DNA of 64,000 bases from Propionibacteriaceae bacterium (lineage in GTDB: Bacteria > Actinomycetota > Actinomycetes > Propionibacteriales > Propionibacteriaceae): NCBI GenBank assembly GCA_017306015.1, contig JAFKJK010000008.1, forward strand, positions 62,001 to 126,000, given 5' to 3'. The notes under the pieces were generated by a model that saw only the letters and a program-made list of their open reading frames with translations, was not told the DNA's origin and did no database searches. Positions 34,674 to 43,862 of this stretch are shown one piece after another. Within the stretch, counting starts at the first letter, position 1. The number at the start of each line of letters is the position of its first letter. Position numbers and translations under genes: made by a program.

Positions 34674-35489
34674 TCAGGCGAACACCGTCACCACAGCGAA
34701 GGCGGTGGTCAGGCCGATCTCGACCAGTCCGATAACGAGCGGACGCACCGGACGCCGCGCTGCCACCGTCGGAAGCAGCCACGCCCTCACGGCCGTCAGC
34801 GCGAACAGGACGCACCAGACCGGTGCCAGCGCCCCCAGCGCTGCTGCGATACCTGCGGCGATCGTGACGCCCACGTGCCAGGCGACGGAGGCGGCGAGCC
34901 AGCCCGAGCGGCCACGCTCGCGGATCATGCCCTTCACGTGCCAGACCGTGCCGAACAGGTAGCCGAACACCAGCCCGGTGTGGACGAGGGCGGCCGTGCC
35001 GGCGGCCGTGCCCAGGCTGCCGAGCAGCTCGTCCGCCGTGACGAACCTGGTCACGAGCACCATCAGGCTCGCGGCGGCGGTCGTCAGCGCCCCGCTGGCG
35101 AGGCTGCGCTCCCGGCGGGTGGCGGCGAGGACCAGGGCCGCGCCGACGAGCGGCGCGAACGGCACGATCCAGGCGAGCAACGCCGGACCGATCAGCAGCA
35201 GCGCGAGGCCGCCGCAGGCGGCAGAGGACAGCCCGTAGACCAGCAGCGGCGTGCGGGCGGCCGGACGCCTCCGTGCCGGCGCCTTGAGCCAGGCGGTCGC
35301 CGCATTGAACGCGAGATAGCCGATGATCCAGCACGCGACCACGGGGACGAGTTGCGGGGCGGTGGGTGCGCCGTCCCTCACCCGCAGGATCCAGCCGACG
35401 ACCACCGGGAGGGCGAGCATGAACCAGGCGCCGTGCTGGCGCGGCAGCCACGCCGCGGACGCGCGGCGTCGACGCGGGTCCCCAGGCAT
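34674..35489 (-). CDS. YwiC-like integral membrane protein
   Basis: 271 residues, eight or so membrane spans. The N-terminal 'LPRQHGAWFMLALPVVVGW' is the signature of the YwiC family. The function of the family is not established; B. subtilis ywiC is near nitrate-respiration genes. It lies 43 bases downstream of the glycosyltransferase start region on the same strand order, but a co-transcription signal is not visible. Confidence 0.8.
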   Translation of the reverse strand: MPGDPRRRRASAAWLPRQHGAWFMLALPVVVGWILRVRDGAPTAPQLVPVVACWIIGYLAFNAATAWLKAPARRRPAARTPLLVYGLSSAACGGLALLLIGPALLAWIVPFAPLVGAALVLAATRRERSLASGALTTAAASLMVLVTRFVTADELLGSLGTAAGTAALVHTGLVFGYLFGTVWHVKGMIRERGRSGWLAASVAWHVGVTIAAGIAAALGALAPVWCVLFALTAVRAWLLPTVAARRPVRPLVIGLVEIGLTTAFAVVTVFA

Positions 35490-35583
35490 GGGTCGATGCT
35501 ATCGAGCGCGCCCCCGGGTCCGGCGTCCCCGGTGATGGCGGGACGCCTCGGCGAACTCGATGGATCAGCTCGCTCCGGGCCGG

Positions 35584-36360
35584 TTAGCCCGCCGACGGTG
35601 GGGCCGGCTCTCCGCGTCCACCCCGCAAGAGATAGATGCCGTAGACGCAGATGATCGTGGAGATCGGCGCCTCGACGGCCGCGATGGGCAGCGTGCCCAG
35701 CTGCAGGCTCAGGTCGTGCAGCGCGTGGATCGCGATCAGCGGCCAGATCGTGTTGGTCCGCAGTCGCAGCGCGGCCAGCCCGACGCCCTGCACCGCTGCG
35801 CCGAATGCCTGCAGCAGGATCAGCACCGAGAAGCCGCGCAGGGCCGAGTTCGAGAGATGACCCAGCCCGAACAGCAGCGAGGATCCCAGCACGGCCGGCC
35901 ACACCCCCAGCGGACGGAGCACGTCCACGATCACGCCTCGCCACACGATCTCCTCGAAGACCGCGGTCGCCACGTAGCCGATCAGCAGCACCGCCACCGT
36001 GGAGGACGCCGGGACCTTGAGCCCTGCCACCAGAGGCGCCGCCAGCAGCACGACCGGCAGCCAGTAGAACCGGAGGTCCCGCCACTGCGAGACCGGGGTG
36101 AGGCCGACCTGTGGCCACCACCGCAATGCGGCGACGACCAGGACGGCGAGCACCGCCAGCACGACGACCAGGACCAGGCTCTGGCTCGGCCCGGTGACGC
36201 TGTAGCCCGGCAGGGTCGGGACCAGCACCCCCAGGACGAACGCTCCGCCGACGGTGAGGACGGCGACGGCGACCTGCAGCACCACGACGGACACCACCGG
36301 ATGGGCCCTCAGGCGGGCTTCGACTGTCCGGATGGGCTCGGGCGCGGCTGGGGTCGTCAT
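35584..36360 (-). CDS. CPBP-family intramembrane metalloprotease (Abi)
   Basis: 258 residues with about eight spans. Family motifs are present in order: EE-x3-RG as Glu136-Glu137 ... Arg141-Gly142 (FEEIVWRG), the FGLGH motif with His at about 168 and the 'IHALHDL' motif near 235. CPBP proteases process prenylated or peptide substrates in membranes and some give bacteriocin immunity. Partner unknown. Confidence 0.88.
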   Translation of the reverse strand: MTTPAAPEPIRTVEARLRAHPVVSVVVLQVAVAVLTVGGAFVLGVLVPTLPGYSVTGPSQSLVLVVVLAVLAVLVVAALRWWPQVGLTPVSQWRDLRFYWLPVVLLAAPLVAGLKVPASSTVAVLLIGYVATAVFEEIVWRGVIVDVLRPLGVWPAVLGSSLLFGLGHLSNSALRGFSVLILLQAFGAAVQGVGLAALRLRTNTIWPLIAIHALHDLSLQLGTLPIAAVEAPISTIICVYGIYLLRGGRGEPAPPSAG

Positions 36361-36490
36361 CGGGATCCTCGTCGGCTGGGGTTGCGGCGCATCAGGATAG
36401 GTCGCCGGTCACGACGGACGCCACAATGTCGAGACAAGGGCGTCGGCGGGCCTGCGGGATTGGGGACGGGCCGGTACGATTGGGCCACCA

Positions 36491-36994
36491 ATGCTGAGGA
36501 AGGTCATGACAGCCGTGAAAGCGAGCCGCCTGATCACAGGCGCGGTGGGCGCTGCTGTCGGCGTGCTCGGGCTCTCAGCGGTCTGGCCGGGCCTCTCGGT
36601 CCTGAACGCCGATTCCGGGCTCTGTCTCCAGGTCAACCCGGCGCAGGGCTGGATCGGGCTCAACCTCCATCTGTTGATGGCCAGCGAGGCCTGCCCCGAA
36701 GGCAGCTTCGCCCCGGGCCCGGCTCTGGCCACCGCCGTCGGCTTCTCCGTCGTCGTCTCCCTCTCGGTGCTCATCGCCGGGCTGACCAGCATCGCCTTCG
36801 GGGTCGGGTTCGGCATCGCCATTCGCCGCGCGCTGCGGCGGGCCCGTGGCTGGTGGCGGCGTCGGTTGCGTCCCGCCCGCCTCGGCGGCCTCGTCCGCCC
36901 GGCTCCCGTTCCGGTTCCCGTCCGGGTTCCCGGACGGCGCGTGCAGCGCAGCCACTCCCCGCGGCAGCTCCGCGGACCTCCCACCTCCTGCTGA
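36491..36994 (+). CDS. Hypothetical two-span membrane protein
   Basis: 167 residues. Two hydrophobic segments (about residues 16-36 and 74-107) flank a short extracellular loop with two cysteines (SGLCLQVN and ASEACPEG) that could be disulfide-bonded. The C-terminal 60 residues are very Arg/Pro-rich (for instance VRPAPVPVPVRVPGRR). A TACGAT hexamer ends ten bases before the ATG. It precedes the DsbA/VKOR genes, whose disulfide machinery could serve such a protein. No family recognised. Confidence 0.6.
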   Translation: MLRKVMTAVKASRLITGAVGAAVGVLGLSAVWPGLSVLNADSGLCLQVNPAQGWIGLNLHLLMASEACPEGSFAPGPALATAVGFSVVVSLSVLIAGLTSIAFGVGFGIAIRRALRRARGWWRRRLRPARLGGLVRPAPVPVPVRVPGRRVQRSHSPRQLRGPPTSC

Positions 36995-37068
36995 ATCGCA
37001 CGGACGGACGCGCCGCGTCCGCCTCGTCGTGCGTTCACGTCCCCAACCACGACCAGCAGGAGAAACCC

Positions 37069-37878
37069 ATGAGCCCGACCAACAAGAACAATCCCGACAA
37101 GAACAACCCCGACGACACCCCTGACAAGAAGAAGCCGGCGCAGCAGCCGGCCGACCCCAACAGCCGTCGGCAGCGCCTCCGGGCCGAGCAGGAGAAGGCT
37201 GCGCGCGAGGCGCGGGTACGCAAGATCATCACCTTCGGCGGCCTCGGAGTGGTCGTCCTGGCGGTGATCGGCCTGGTCACGTGGGGGGTGATCAGCGCGA
37301 CCAATGCAGCCAAGCCGATCAACAAGGTCAACGCCACCTACGCCGTCGTGATCGGGAAGGAATCCGCTCCGGTCACCCTGGACGTCTTCCAGGACTTCAT
37401 GTGCCCGGTGTGCGGCGAGTTCGAGAAGGCCAACTCCGACGACATCACCAGGATGGTCGACGACGGCACGGTCCTGCTGCGCATTCACCCGATGAACTTC
37501 CTCGACGATGCCTCGCTCGGCACGAAGTACTCGACCCGGGCGGCCAACGCCTTCGTGACGGTCTGGAAGGCCGAGCCCGACAAGGCCCTGGCGTTCAACA
37601 AGCTGTTGTTCGCCAATCAGCCGAAGGAGAACACCACCGGCCTGACCGACGCCCAGATCGCCCAGATCGCCTCCCAGGCGGGGGTGAGCGCGTCGGTGAT
37701 CGACACCTTCGCCAAGGGTGAGAACACCGACTTCCCGACGAATACCACCAACGCGGCGTTCGCGTCCGGCGTCACCGGTACCCCGACGGTGTTGATCGAC
37801 GGCACCAAGTTCGACGGCAAGCTGTTCACCCCCGGTGTCCTCGGCGCGGCCATCGAACAGGCCGTGAAATCCAGCTGA
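37069..37878 (+). CDS. DsbA-like membrane-anchored thiol oxidoreductase
   Basis: 269 residues from an ATG preceded by AGGAG. A charged, Asn/Asp/Lys-rich cytoplasmic N-terminus of about 50 residues precedes one membrane anchor (about 54-76), then an extracytoplasmic thioredoxin-fold domain with the active site CPVC at 112-115 and the cis-proline turn TGTPTVLID near 240. It resembles the actinobacterial DsbA/Thioredoxin_4 proteins that form disulfides outside the cell. The stop overlaps the VKOR start (TGATG), so the oxidase/partner pair is co-translated. Confidence 0.92.
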   Translation: MSPTNKNNPDKNNPDDTPDKKKPAQQPADPNSRRQRLRAEQEKAAREARVRKIITFGGLGVVVLAVIGLVTWGVISATNAAKPINKVNATYAVVIGKESAPVTLDVFQDFMCPVCGEFEKANSDDITRMVDDGTVLLRIHPMNFLDDASLGTKYSTRAANAFVTVWKAEPDKALAFNKLLFANQPKENTTGLTDAQIAQIASQAGVSASVIDTFAKGENTDFPTNTTNAAFASGVTGTPTVLIDGTKFDGKLFTPGVLGAAIEQAVKSS

Positions 37879-38498
37879 TGGACCTGCTCGAGCGCTTTCA
37901 TCGGTTCCGCCAGACCGATGGCTGGATCTTCTCGACGATGCTCTTCTCGGCGTGCATCAGCCTCGCGGCTGCGTTCGTGCTGAGCATCGATGCCATCGAG
38001 TTGGCCCGGAACCCGTACGCGAACCTGTCCTGCAACATCAACCAGGTGATCAGCTGCGGCACCGTCGGGAACTCACCGCAGGCACACCTGTTCGGCTTCC
38101 CGAACGCGTTCCTCGGCCTGGTCGCCGAGCCGGTGGTGATCACGATCGCCGTGGCCAGCCTGTGCAAGGTGAAGTTCCCACGCGGGTTCATGCTGGCCGC
38201 ACAGATCGTCTACACCCTCGGTCTGATCTTCGCGTACTGGATGTTCGCACAGGCGATGTGGGTGATCGGCGCGTTGTGCCCGTGGTGCCTGCTGGTGACC
38301 CTGTCGACGACCCTGGTCTTCGCCACCCTGACCCACCTCAACATCCGCGACAACAACCTCTTCCTGCCGGCGAAGGTGCAGTCGGCGCTGGAGTCGGGGT
38401 TGCGGATGGGGCTTGACCTGCTCGTGGTGGTGCTGTGGCTCGCGGTCGTCGTCGGGCTGGTCTTCGGCAAGTACGGGATGGCGCTCTTCGGCGCCTGA
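37878..38498 (+). CDS. Vitamin K epoxide reductase (VKOR) family protein
   Basis: 206 residues, five spans. Loop cysteines Cys52 and Cys60 and the quinone-side pair CPWC at 134-137 are the four essential VKOR cysteines. The protein reoxidises the upstream DsbA-like protein and passes electrons to menaquinone, the job DsbB does in E. coli. It begins at the last base of the dsbA stop codon. The menaquinone genes further right supply its electron acceptor. Confidence 0.93.
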   Translation: MDLLERFHRFRQTDGWIFSTMLFSACISLAAAFVLSIDAIELARNPYANLSCNINQVISCGTVGNSPQAHLFGFPNAFLGLVAEPVVITIAVASLCKVKFPRGFMLAAQIVYTLGLIFAYWMFAQAMWVIGALCPWCLLVTLSTTLVFATLTHLNIRDNNLFLPAKVQSALESGLRMGLDLLVVVLWLAVVVGLVFGKYGMALFGA

Positions 38499-38539
38499 CC
38501 GCTCGCGTGTGCCGGGCCGTTGAGCCCTGCGCTAAGCTC

Positions 38540-38559
38540 CTTACTGACCGGTAAGTAAG
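38540..38559. promoter_or_regulatory. Candidate TetR operator upstream of MFS gene
   Basis: CTTACTGACCGGTAAGTAAG contains inverted arms CTTAC (38540-38544) and GTAAG (38551-38555) with an overlapping second GTAAG (38555-38559). It lies between a TAAGCT hexamer (38533-38538) and the MFS start, and includes the AGGAG-type ribosome site edge. Palindromes of this form are usual TetR-family operators; the TetR gene is the next but one downstream. Confidence 0.6.
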
Positions 38560-38566
38560 GAGCGTC

Positions 38567-39958
38567 ATGGAGACCAGGAAGCGCAACCAGCTGCTGGGGT
38601 TGCTGTTCGCCGGCGTGCTGATGGCGGCGCTGGACATCGCGATCGTGGGCCCGGCGCTGCCGTCCATCCGCGCCGAGTTCGGCCTCGACGCGCGCGGGGC
38701 AGCGTGGGTGTTCTCGGCCTACGTGCTGGCCAACCTGATCGGCACGCCGCTGATGGCCAGGCTGAGCGACCGGTTCGGTCGCCGCGCGATCTACACCCTC
38801 GACATCGGGCTGTTCGCCCTCGGTTCGGTGCTCGTTGCGGGTTCCCACGGGACGGGGCTGTTCGCTGTCCTCCTGGTCGGACGGGTGGTGCAGGGACTGG
38901 GCGCCGGCGGGGTGTTCCCGGTCGCCAGCTCCGTGATCGGCGACACCTTTCCTGCCGACCAGCGTGGCCGGGCGCTGGGTCTGATCGGTGCCGTCTTCGG
39001 CATCGCCTTCGTGATCGGCCCCATCCTCGGCGGCCTCCTGCTGGGCTTCGGCTGGCAGTGGCTCTTCCTGATCAACCTTCCCGTGGCAGCGGTCGTCGCC
39101 GCGTGGGGGTGGCGGTTGTTGCCCCACCAGCCGCTCGCTCCCACAGCGAGGTTCGACGTCGCCGGCATGACGGTCCTGGCGGTCGCCCTGGCCACCCTCG
39201 CGTACGGCCTGGGCCAGATCGACACCAGCCGGTTCTGGGCGTCCGTGATCGAACCGCAGGTGGCCGGCTGGCTGGCGGCGTCCCTGCTCGCCTGGGTCGT
39301 GCTCGTCCCCCTGGAGCGACGTGCGGACAGTCCCGTCTTCCCGGTGACGCTGTTCTCCCGGCGGCAGCTTCGGCTGGGCTACGTCCTTACCGCCGGCGCC
39401 GGGCTCGGTGAAGCCAGCCTGGTGTTCCTGCCGTCCCTGGCCGTCGCCGCGCTCGGCGTCAGCGCGGGAGTCGGCAGCTACCTGCTGATGCCGGTCGTGC
39501 TGGCGATGGGCGCCGGCTCTCCCATCGCCGGACGGCTGCTGGACCGGTTCGGCTCCCGCTCCGTGATCCTCGCCGGCGTCGCCCTCTTCGCGGCGGGAAT
39601 GTTCGCGCTGGGCGCGACGGCCGCTTCGCTGCCGATGTTCATCGTCTCAGGACTGCTGATCGGTGCCGGCCTGTCGGCGCTCCTGGGGGCCCCGGTGCGG
39701 TACGTCACCCTGAACGAGACGAGCGCGGACGAACGGTCGGCCGCTCAGGGCATGGTGACCACGTTCACCAGCATCGGCCAGCTACTGGGCTCTGCGGTCG
39801 TCGGAGCCGTGGCGGCCTCGCTGCCCGGCGCGGCCGGCTTCGAGGCCGCGTTCAGCCTGCTGGGTGCCCTCGGCGTCGTCCTGCTGGTGCTCGCCCTCGG
39901 CCTCAAGTCCCACGGCCAGGAAGCTCCGCGCGAGGCCAGGGAGGCGTCCCATGCGTGA
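38567..39958 (+). CDS. MFS drug/proton antiporter (DHA2-like)
   Basis: 463 residues with about 14 spans. The loop between spans 2 and 3 carries 'RLSDRFGRRAIY', and span 5 has the antiporter motif C-like 'GAVFGIAFVIGPILGG'. The family exports drugs or metabolites using the proton gradient. The last eight bases overlap the tetR gene, so exporter and repressor are one operon under the palindrome upstream. Confidence 0.9.
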   Translation: METRKRNQLLGLLFAGVLMAALDIAIVGPALPSIRAEFGLDARGAAWVFSAYVLANLIGTPLMARLSDRFGRRAIYTLDIGLFALGSVLVAGSHGTGLFAVLLVGRVVQGLGAGGVFPVASSVIGDTFPADQRGRALGLIGAVFGIAFVIGPILGGLLLGFGWQWLFLINLPVAAVVAAWGWRLLPHQPLAPTARFDVAGMTVLAVALATLAYGLGQIDTSRFWASVIEPQVAGWLAASLLAWVVLVPLERRADSPVFPVTLFSRRQLRLGYVLTAGAGLGEASLVFLPSLAVAALGVSAGVGSYLLMPVVLAMGAGSPIAGRLLDRFGSRSVILAGVALFAAGMFALGATAASLPMFIVSGLLIGAGLSALLGAPVRYVTLNETSADERSAAQGMVTTFTSIGQLLGSAVVGAVAASLPGAAGFEAAFSLLGALGVVLLVLALGLKSHGQEAPREAREASHA

Positions 39959-40520
39959 CCGGATCCTGGACGCGGCCACGGCCCAGTTCGTCCGCCGAGG
40001 CTACGACGGCGTGTCGATGGCCGACATCGCGGCCGAGCTGAACATCACCAAGCCGGCGCTGTACTACCACTTCGCCGGCAAGGCCGACCTGCTCGCCGAG
40101 GTCTTCACCAGCTACCTGGACGAGCTCGCTGCCGTGGTCGAGGCGAGCCGGGACATCCCCGGCAGCGCCGACCGGCTCCGCGCGATCGTGCACGGCCTGT
40201 TCGACCGGCCGGCCGAGCGCCGGGCGATCATCCGGCTCGCGATGCACGACATCGGCCGCCTCGACGAGGAGTACCGCACCCGCTTCGCGACCGCCTACCA
40301 CGAGCGTTTCCTCGACAGGCTGGGGGACCTGTTCGCCCGCGGCGCGGCAGCGGGGGAGTTCGTCGACAAGGATCCGGATCTCCTGGTCCGGCTGTTGCTG
40401 GGCATCCTCTATCCGCTGTTCACCCCGCCCACCGCAGGAGCTGCCGAGGCGGACTCGGCCGACGTGGACGACCTCCTGGACGTGTTTCTCTGCGGTCTGG
40501 TGGTGCGTCCGGCAGACTGA
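39951..40520 (+). CDS. TetR-family transcriptional regulator
   Basis: 189 residues. N-terminal HTH: DRILDAATAQFVRRGYDGVS, then ADIAAELNITKPALYYHFAGK, typical of the family; the C-terminal two thirds is helical and would bind the inducer. Its ATG lies inside the end of the MFS gene, giving translational coupling. Most likely it represses the shared promoter at 38540 and is released by an exporter substrate. Confidence 0.9.
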   Translation: MRDRILDAATAQFVRRGYDGVSMADIAAELNITKPALYYHFAGKADLLAEVFTSYLDELAAVVEASRDIPGSADRLRAIVHGLFDRPAERRAIIRLAMHDIGRLDEEYRTRFATAYHERFLDRLGDLFARGAAAGEFVDKDPDLLVRLLLGILYPLFTPPTAGAAEADSADVDDLLDVFLCGLVVRPAD

Positions 40521-40546
40521 GAGGCGACCGGACTCGGGGAGGATGG

Positions 40547-41638
40547 ATGCGGCGACTGCCGACCCTCGGTGTCCTCGTGGCAGTGTCGGTGGTCGCCGGC
40601 TGCGCGAGTGCCCCTCCCGCGTCCAGCGAGTTGAGCGCGGCGATGTCCGCCGCGAGCTCGTCGGTCGGCCGGATCCTGGCCTCGCGCTGTGAGGCACCGC
40701 CGGTGTCCGGCAGCGCGTTCGCGATCGGGGACGACCTCGTCCTGACCGCTGCCCACGTGGCCGAGAAGTCGCGGACGGTGTCCGTCCGCTTCCCCGGACG
40801 ACCGTCGGTGCTCGCGGACGCGGTCGGCGAGGATCCCACCCGCGACCTGCTGCTCCTGCGCGCCCGGGAGTCGCTGGCCGTGCCGGGCCTGCAGCTGGCC
40901 ACGGCGGACGCGCCGACCGGCGAGGTCCTGGGCCTGCTCGGCTACCCGGACGCGGGCAGCGGCGTCCAGACGCGGGCGGGCCGGCTGGTCGAGACCGGCT
41001 TCACCACCGGTTTCCGCGGTGCCGACCAGCAGTTCCTCCGGCTGGACGCGGAGTCGGCGGGCGGCAACAGCGGCGGCACCGTGATCGACTCCAGCGGCAC
41101 CGTCCAGGGACTGATGGTCGCCGTCATCCCGAGCCTGCGGATCCGCGAGTCGTCCCGCGTGTCCACCCTCGCCGTCCCCGCAGCCGACGTCGCAGAACGC
41201 GTCGCCCAGTGGCGGGCACCCACCGCGTCGGTGCCGACCTCGGTCGGTCAGGCGTGTCCCGGGGAGGGTGACGAGCGGCACGCGCCGCCGGTGCTGACCA
41301 CGTCCGGTGCCGACCCGATGACGCCGGAGGCCAGCCAGGTGATCTGGCTCGCCATGGCGGGGTGGAACGCCGGCCAATGGCACTCCGCTGCCCAGCAGTA
41401 CACGGACTCCGGTCGTGCCGATCTGGGCCTGGTCAGCGATGCGCCGGTCGTCTGGTGGCAGTCGGTCGACGTGTCGGGGGTGAACGCCTCCGGAGACATC
41501 GTCACCGCGGACGTCGGAACGCGGAGCGTCGTCGAGGGCAGGTGCCGGACGCAGCAGTGGCGTTACCGGCTCAACTCCACCCAGGGCCCCTGGCTGATCG
41601 ACTCCGTCGAGCTCATCGGGGCCGAGACCGGCTGCTGA
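40547..41638 (+). CDS. Trypsin-like serine protease lipoprotein
   Basis: 363 residues. Signal peptide with lipobox VAGC (Cys19). The catalytic triad of a trypsin/DegP-type fold is complete: His70 (LTAAH), Asp100 (TRDLLLL) and Ser175 (GGNSGGT). Residues 255-363 form a second domain, NTF2/SnoaL-like in outline, with a final Cys pair. There is no PDZ domain. It is anchored outside the membrane and probably acts in envelope quality control. GGGGAGG precedes the ATG. Confidence 0.85.
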   Translation: MRRLPTLGVLVAVSVVAGCASAPPASSELSAAMSAASSSVGRILASRCEAPPVSGSAFAIGDDLVLTAAHVAEKSRTVSVRFPGRPSVLADAVGEDPTRDLLLLRARESLAVPGLQLATADAPTGEVLGLLGYPDAGSGVQTRAGRLVETGFTTGFRGADQQFLRLDAESAGGNSGGTVIDSSGTVQGLMVAVIPSLRIRESSRVSTLAVPAADVAERVAQWRAPTASVPTSVGQACPGEGDERHAPPVLTTSGADPMTPEASQVIWLAMAGWNAGQWHSAAQQYTDSGRADLGLVSDAPVVWWQSVDVSGVNASGDIVTADVGTRSVVEGRCRTQQWRYRLNSTQGPWLIDSVELIGAETGC

Positions 41639-41653
41639 ACCTTCGGCCGGGTT

Positions 41654-42769
41654 TCAGTCGAGCACCTCGTCCACCCGGACGCAGTCCATCCCGAACGCGT
41701 CCGCCACCCCCGGGCAGGTGACGGCCCCGCGGGCGGTGTTGAGGCCGAGGGCGAGCGGGTGGTGCTCGCGGCAGGCCCGCTTCCACCCCTTGTCGGCCAG
41801 CTGCACGGCGTAGGCGAGGGTGGCGTTGGTGAGTGCCCAGGTGGAGGTGTTGGGGACGGCGCCGGGCATGTTGGCGACGCAGTAGAAGGTTGAGCCGTGG
41901 ACGGTGAAGGTCGGGTCGTCGTGGGTGGTGGGGTGGCTGTCCTCGAAACAGCCGCCCTGGTCGATGGCGACATCCACCAGCACCGAGCCGGGTTTCATGG
42001 CGGCGACCATCTCGTTGGTGACGAGTTTGGGGGCTTTGGCTCCGGGGATGAGGACGGTGCCGATGACCATGTCGGCGCTGAGGACGTGTTCGCGGACGCT
42101 GAGTCGGGTCGACACGACTCCGTGTACCCGGTTCTCGTACCGCCAGAAGCTCATCCGCAGCTTGTCGAGGTCGGTGTCGAGGATGGTGACGTCGGCGCCC
42201 ATGCCGAGGGCGACGTTGGCGGCGTTCTGGCCGGCGACGCCGCCGCCGAGGATCACGACCTTGGCGTTGTCGACGCCGCCGACGCAGCCCATGAGCACGC
42301 CGCGTCCACCCTGGGCCTTCAGCAGGGCGTGCGCGCCGACCTGGGGCGCCAGGCAGCCGGCGACCTCGCTCATCGGGTAGAGCAGGGGGAGGAGCCCGTT
42401 GGGCAGCTGGACGGTCTCGTAGGCGATCCCGGTCGTCCCGGCGTTCAGCAGTGCCTCGGTCAGCGGCCGATCGGCGGCCAGGTGGAGGTAGGTGAACAGC
42501 AGCAGGTCGTCGCGCAGGTAGCCGTACTCGGAGGCCACCGGCTCCTTCACCTTCAGCACCAGCTCGCCGGTGGCCCAGGTGTCCGCGGCGGAGTCGAGGA
42601 TCCGGGCGCCCTGCGCGACGTAGTCCTGGTCGCTGATCCCGGAGCCGAGGCCGGCACCGGACTGGACGTACACCTCGTGACCGTGACTGGCCAGTTCGGC
42701 CACACCGACCGGCGTTATCGCCACCCGGTACTCGTGGTTCTTGACTTCGGCTGGGACTGCGATGCGCAT
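41654..42769 (-). CDS. ald: Alanine dehydrogenase
   Basis: 371 residues, the normal length. Interconverts L-alanine and pyruvate plus ammonium with NAD. The N-terminus MRIAVPAEVKNHEYRVAITP, the catalytic lysine in VKEP (Lys75), His96, and the nucleotide-binding GGGVAG (175-180) are intact. Actinobacterial Ald is induced by alanine or oxygen limitation; no AldR-type regulator is adjacent. Divergent from the FMN riboswitch. Confidence 0.95.
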   Translation of the reverse strand: MRIAVPAEVKNHEYRVAITPVGVAELASHGHEVYVQSGAGLGSGISDQDYVAQGARILDSAADTWATGELVLKVKEPVASEYGYLRDDLLLFTYLHLAADRPLTEALLNAGTTGIAYETVQLPNGLLPLLYPMSEVAGCLAPQVGAHALLKAQGGRGVLMGCVGGVDNAKVVILGGGVAGQNAANVALGMGADVTILDTDLDKLRMSFWRYENRVHGVVSTRLSVREHVLSADMVIGTVLIPGAKAPKLVTNEMVAAMKPGSVLVDVAIDQGGCFEDSHPTTHDDPTFTVHGSTFYCVANMPGAVPNTSTWALTNATLAYAVQLADKGWKRACREHHPLALGLNTARGAVTCPGVADAFGMDCVRVDEVLD

Positions 42770-42869
42770 GCTCGTCCTCTCTGGTGGCCGTGTCGCCGGC
42801 AACAGTCTGGCACGCCGGACGTGTGTCCAGCCCCCGCGACTCCCGGCGAAGTTCCGAGGCTGTGCGCGG

Positions 42870-42875
42870 TAGGAT
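42870..42875 (+). promoter_or_regulatory. Putative -10 of the FMN riboswitch transcript
   Basis: TAGGAT lies ten bases before the riboswitch P1 stem, which would place the transcription start right at the beginning of the RNA element. A -35 box is not evident. Confidence 0.4.
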
Positions 42876-42884
42876 CGGGGCGAA

Positions 42885-43023
42885 CGTGCTCCGGGGTCGG
42901 TGTAATTCCGAACCGGCGGTGACAGTCCGCGACCCGGCGCCTGCGGTGGCCACACCTGCAGGCTCCGGTTGACCTGGTGGAACTCCAGGACCGACGGTGA
43001 AAGTCCGGATGGGAGGCAGCACG
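42885..43023 (+). ncRNA. FMN riboswitch (RFN element)
   Basis: The conserved RFN segments are all visible in order: CCGGGGTCGG, then CCGGCGGTGACAGTCC, GGTTGACCTGGTGGAACTCC, GACGGTGAAAGTCCGGATGG and GAGGCAGCAC. The closing stem CGTGCT (42885-42890) pairs with AGCACG (43018-43023). Downstream, at 43070-43090, GCCTC and GAGG can pair and hide the ribosome site of ribX, suggesting translational control: FMN should switch off uptake. Confidence 0.95.
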
Positions 43024-43097
43024 GGCGAGCCGTTGCGCGCACGACGCGTGCCGGCCAGCCCCGCTTTCCCTTCGCCTCGGACAGAGGTGGAGGTCTG

Positions 43098-43862
43098 ATG
43101 AAGCGCGCGGCGATCGCCCCGATCCTTCTCGGTGCGCTGCTCGTCGCCGGCTGGGCGGTGTCCGCCGGCCCGGGGACGATCCTGCTGCCGACCCCCGCCC
43201 AGGTGGTCGTCCGCCTCGTGGAGAGCCTCGCCGATCTGGACTTCTGGGGCTACGTCGGGGTCACGGTGCTCGAGGCGCTCGGCGGCGTCGTCCTCGGCGT
43301 AGCGGTCGCACTGCCGCTGGCCGTCCTGATCCACTGGTCGGCCTGGGTGTCGGCGGCGGTCAACCCCTTCCTCGGTGCCACCCAGGCGATCCCGGCGATC
43401 GCCCTGGCACCCCTGCTGGTGCTGTGGATCGGCTACGGCCTGGTGCCGGTGATCCTGCTGTGCGCGCTGATCGTCTTCTTCCCGATCCTGATCTCGGCGG
43501 TCGTCGGCCTGCGCCACGTCGACGCGGCCGTGGTCGACGCCGGACGGATGGACGGGGCCACGAGTTGGCAGCTGCTGGTGCACATCGAACTGCCGATGGC
43601 CCTGCCCAGCATCCTCGGCGGCCTGCGCAACGGCGTCAGTCTCGCCGTGACCGGGGCCATCGTCGGAGAGATGGTGATGGGCGGCAACGGGCTGGGCACG
43701 GTGCTGACCGTGCAGCGCGGCAACGTCGACACCGCCGGGATGATCGCCACGATCGTCGTCCTCGCCGCCATCGCCTCGGCCGCGTACGCCGTCGTCCTGT
43801 ACGCCGAACGCACGTCCCGGATCGTCAACTCGCTGCGGCCCAACAGATCGGAGAGTTCCTGA
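43098..43862 (+). CDS. ribX: Riboflavin ABC transporter permease (RibX-like)
   Basis: 254 residues with about six spans and the binding-protein-dependent permease motif: the EAA loop 'VDAGRMDGATSWQLLVHIELPMALPSILGGL'. It is homologous to SsuC/ThiX-type permeases. Because the gene sits directly under an FMN riboswitch and is coupled to an NMT1-like binding protein, it fits the predicted RibXY riboflavin importer. GTGGAGG precedes the ATG. Confidence 0.8.
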   Translation: MKRAAIAPILLGALLVAGWAVSAGPGTILLPTPAQVVVRLVESLADLDFWGYVGVTVLEALGGVVLGVAVALPLAVLIHWSAWVSAAVNPFLGATQAIPAIALAPLLVLWIGYGLVPVILLCALIVFFPILISAVVGLRHVDAAVVDAGRMDGATSWQLLVHIELPMALPSILGGLRNGVSLAVTGAIVGEMVMGGNGLGTVLTVQRGNVDTAGMIATIVVLAAIASAAYAVVLYAERTSRIVNSLRPNRSESS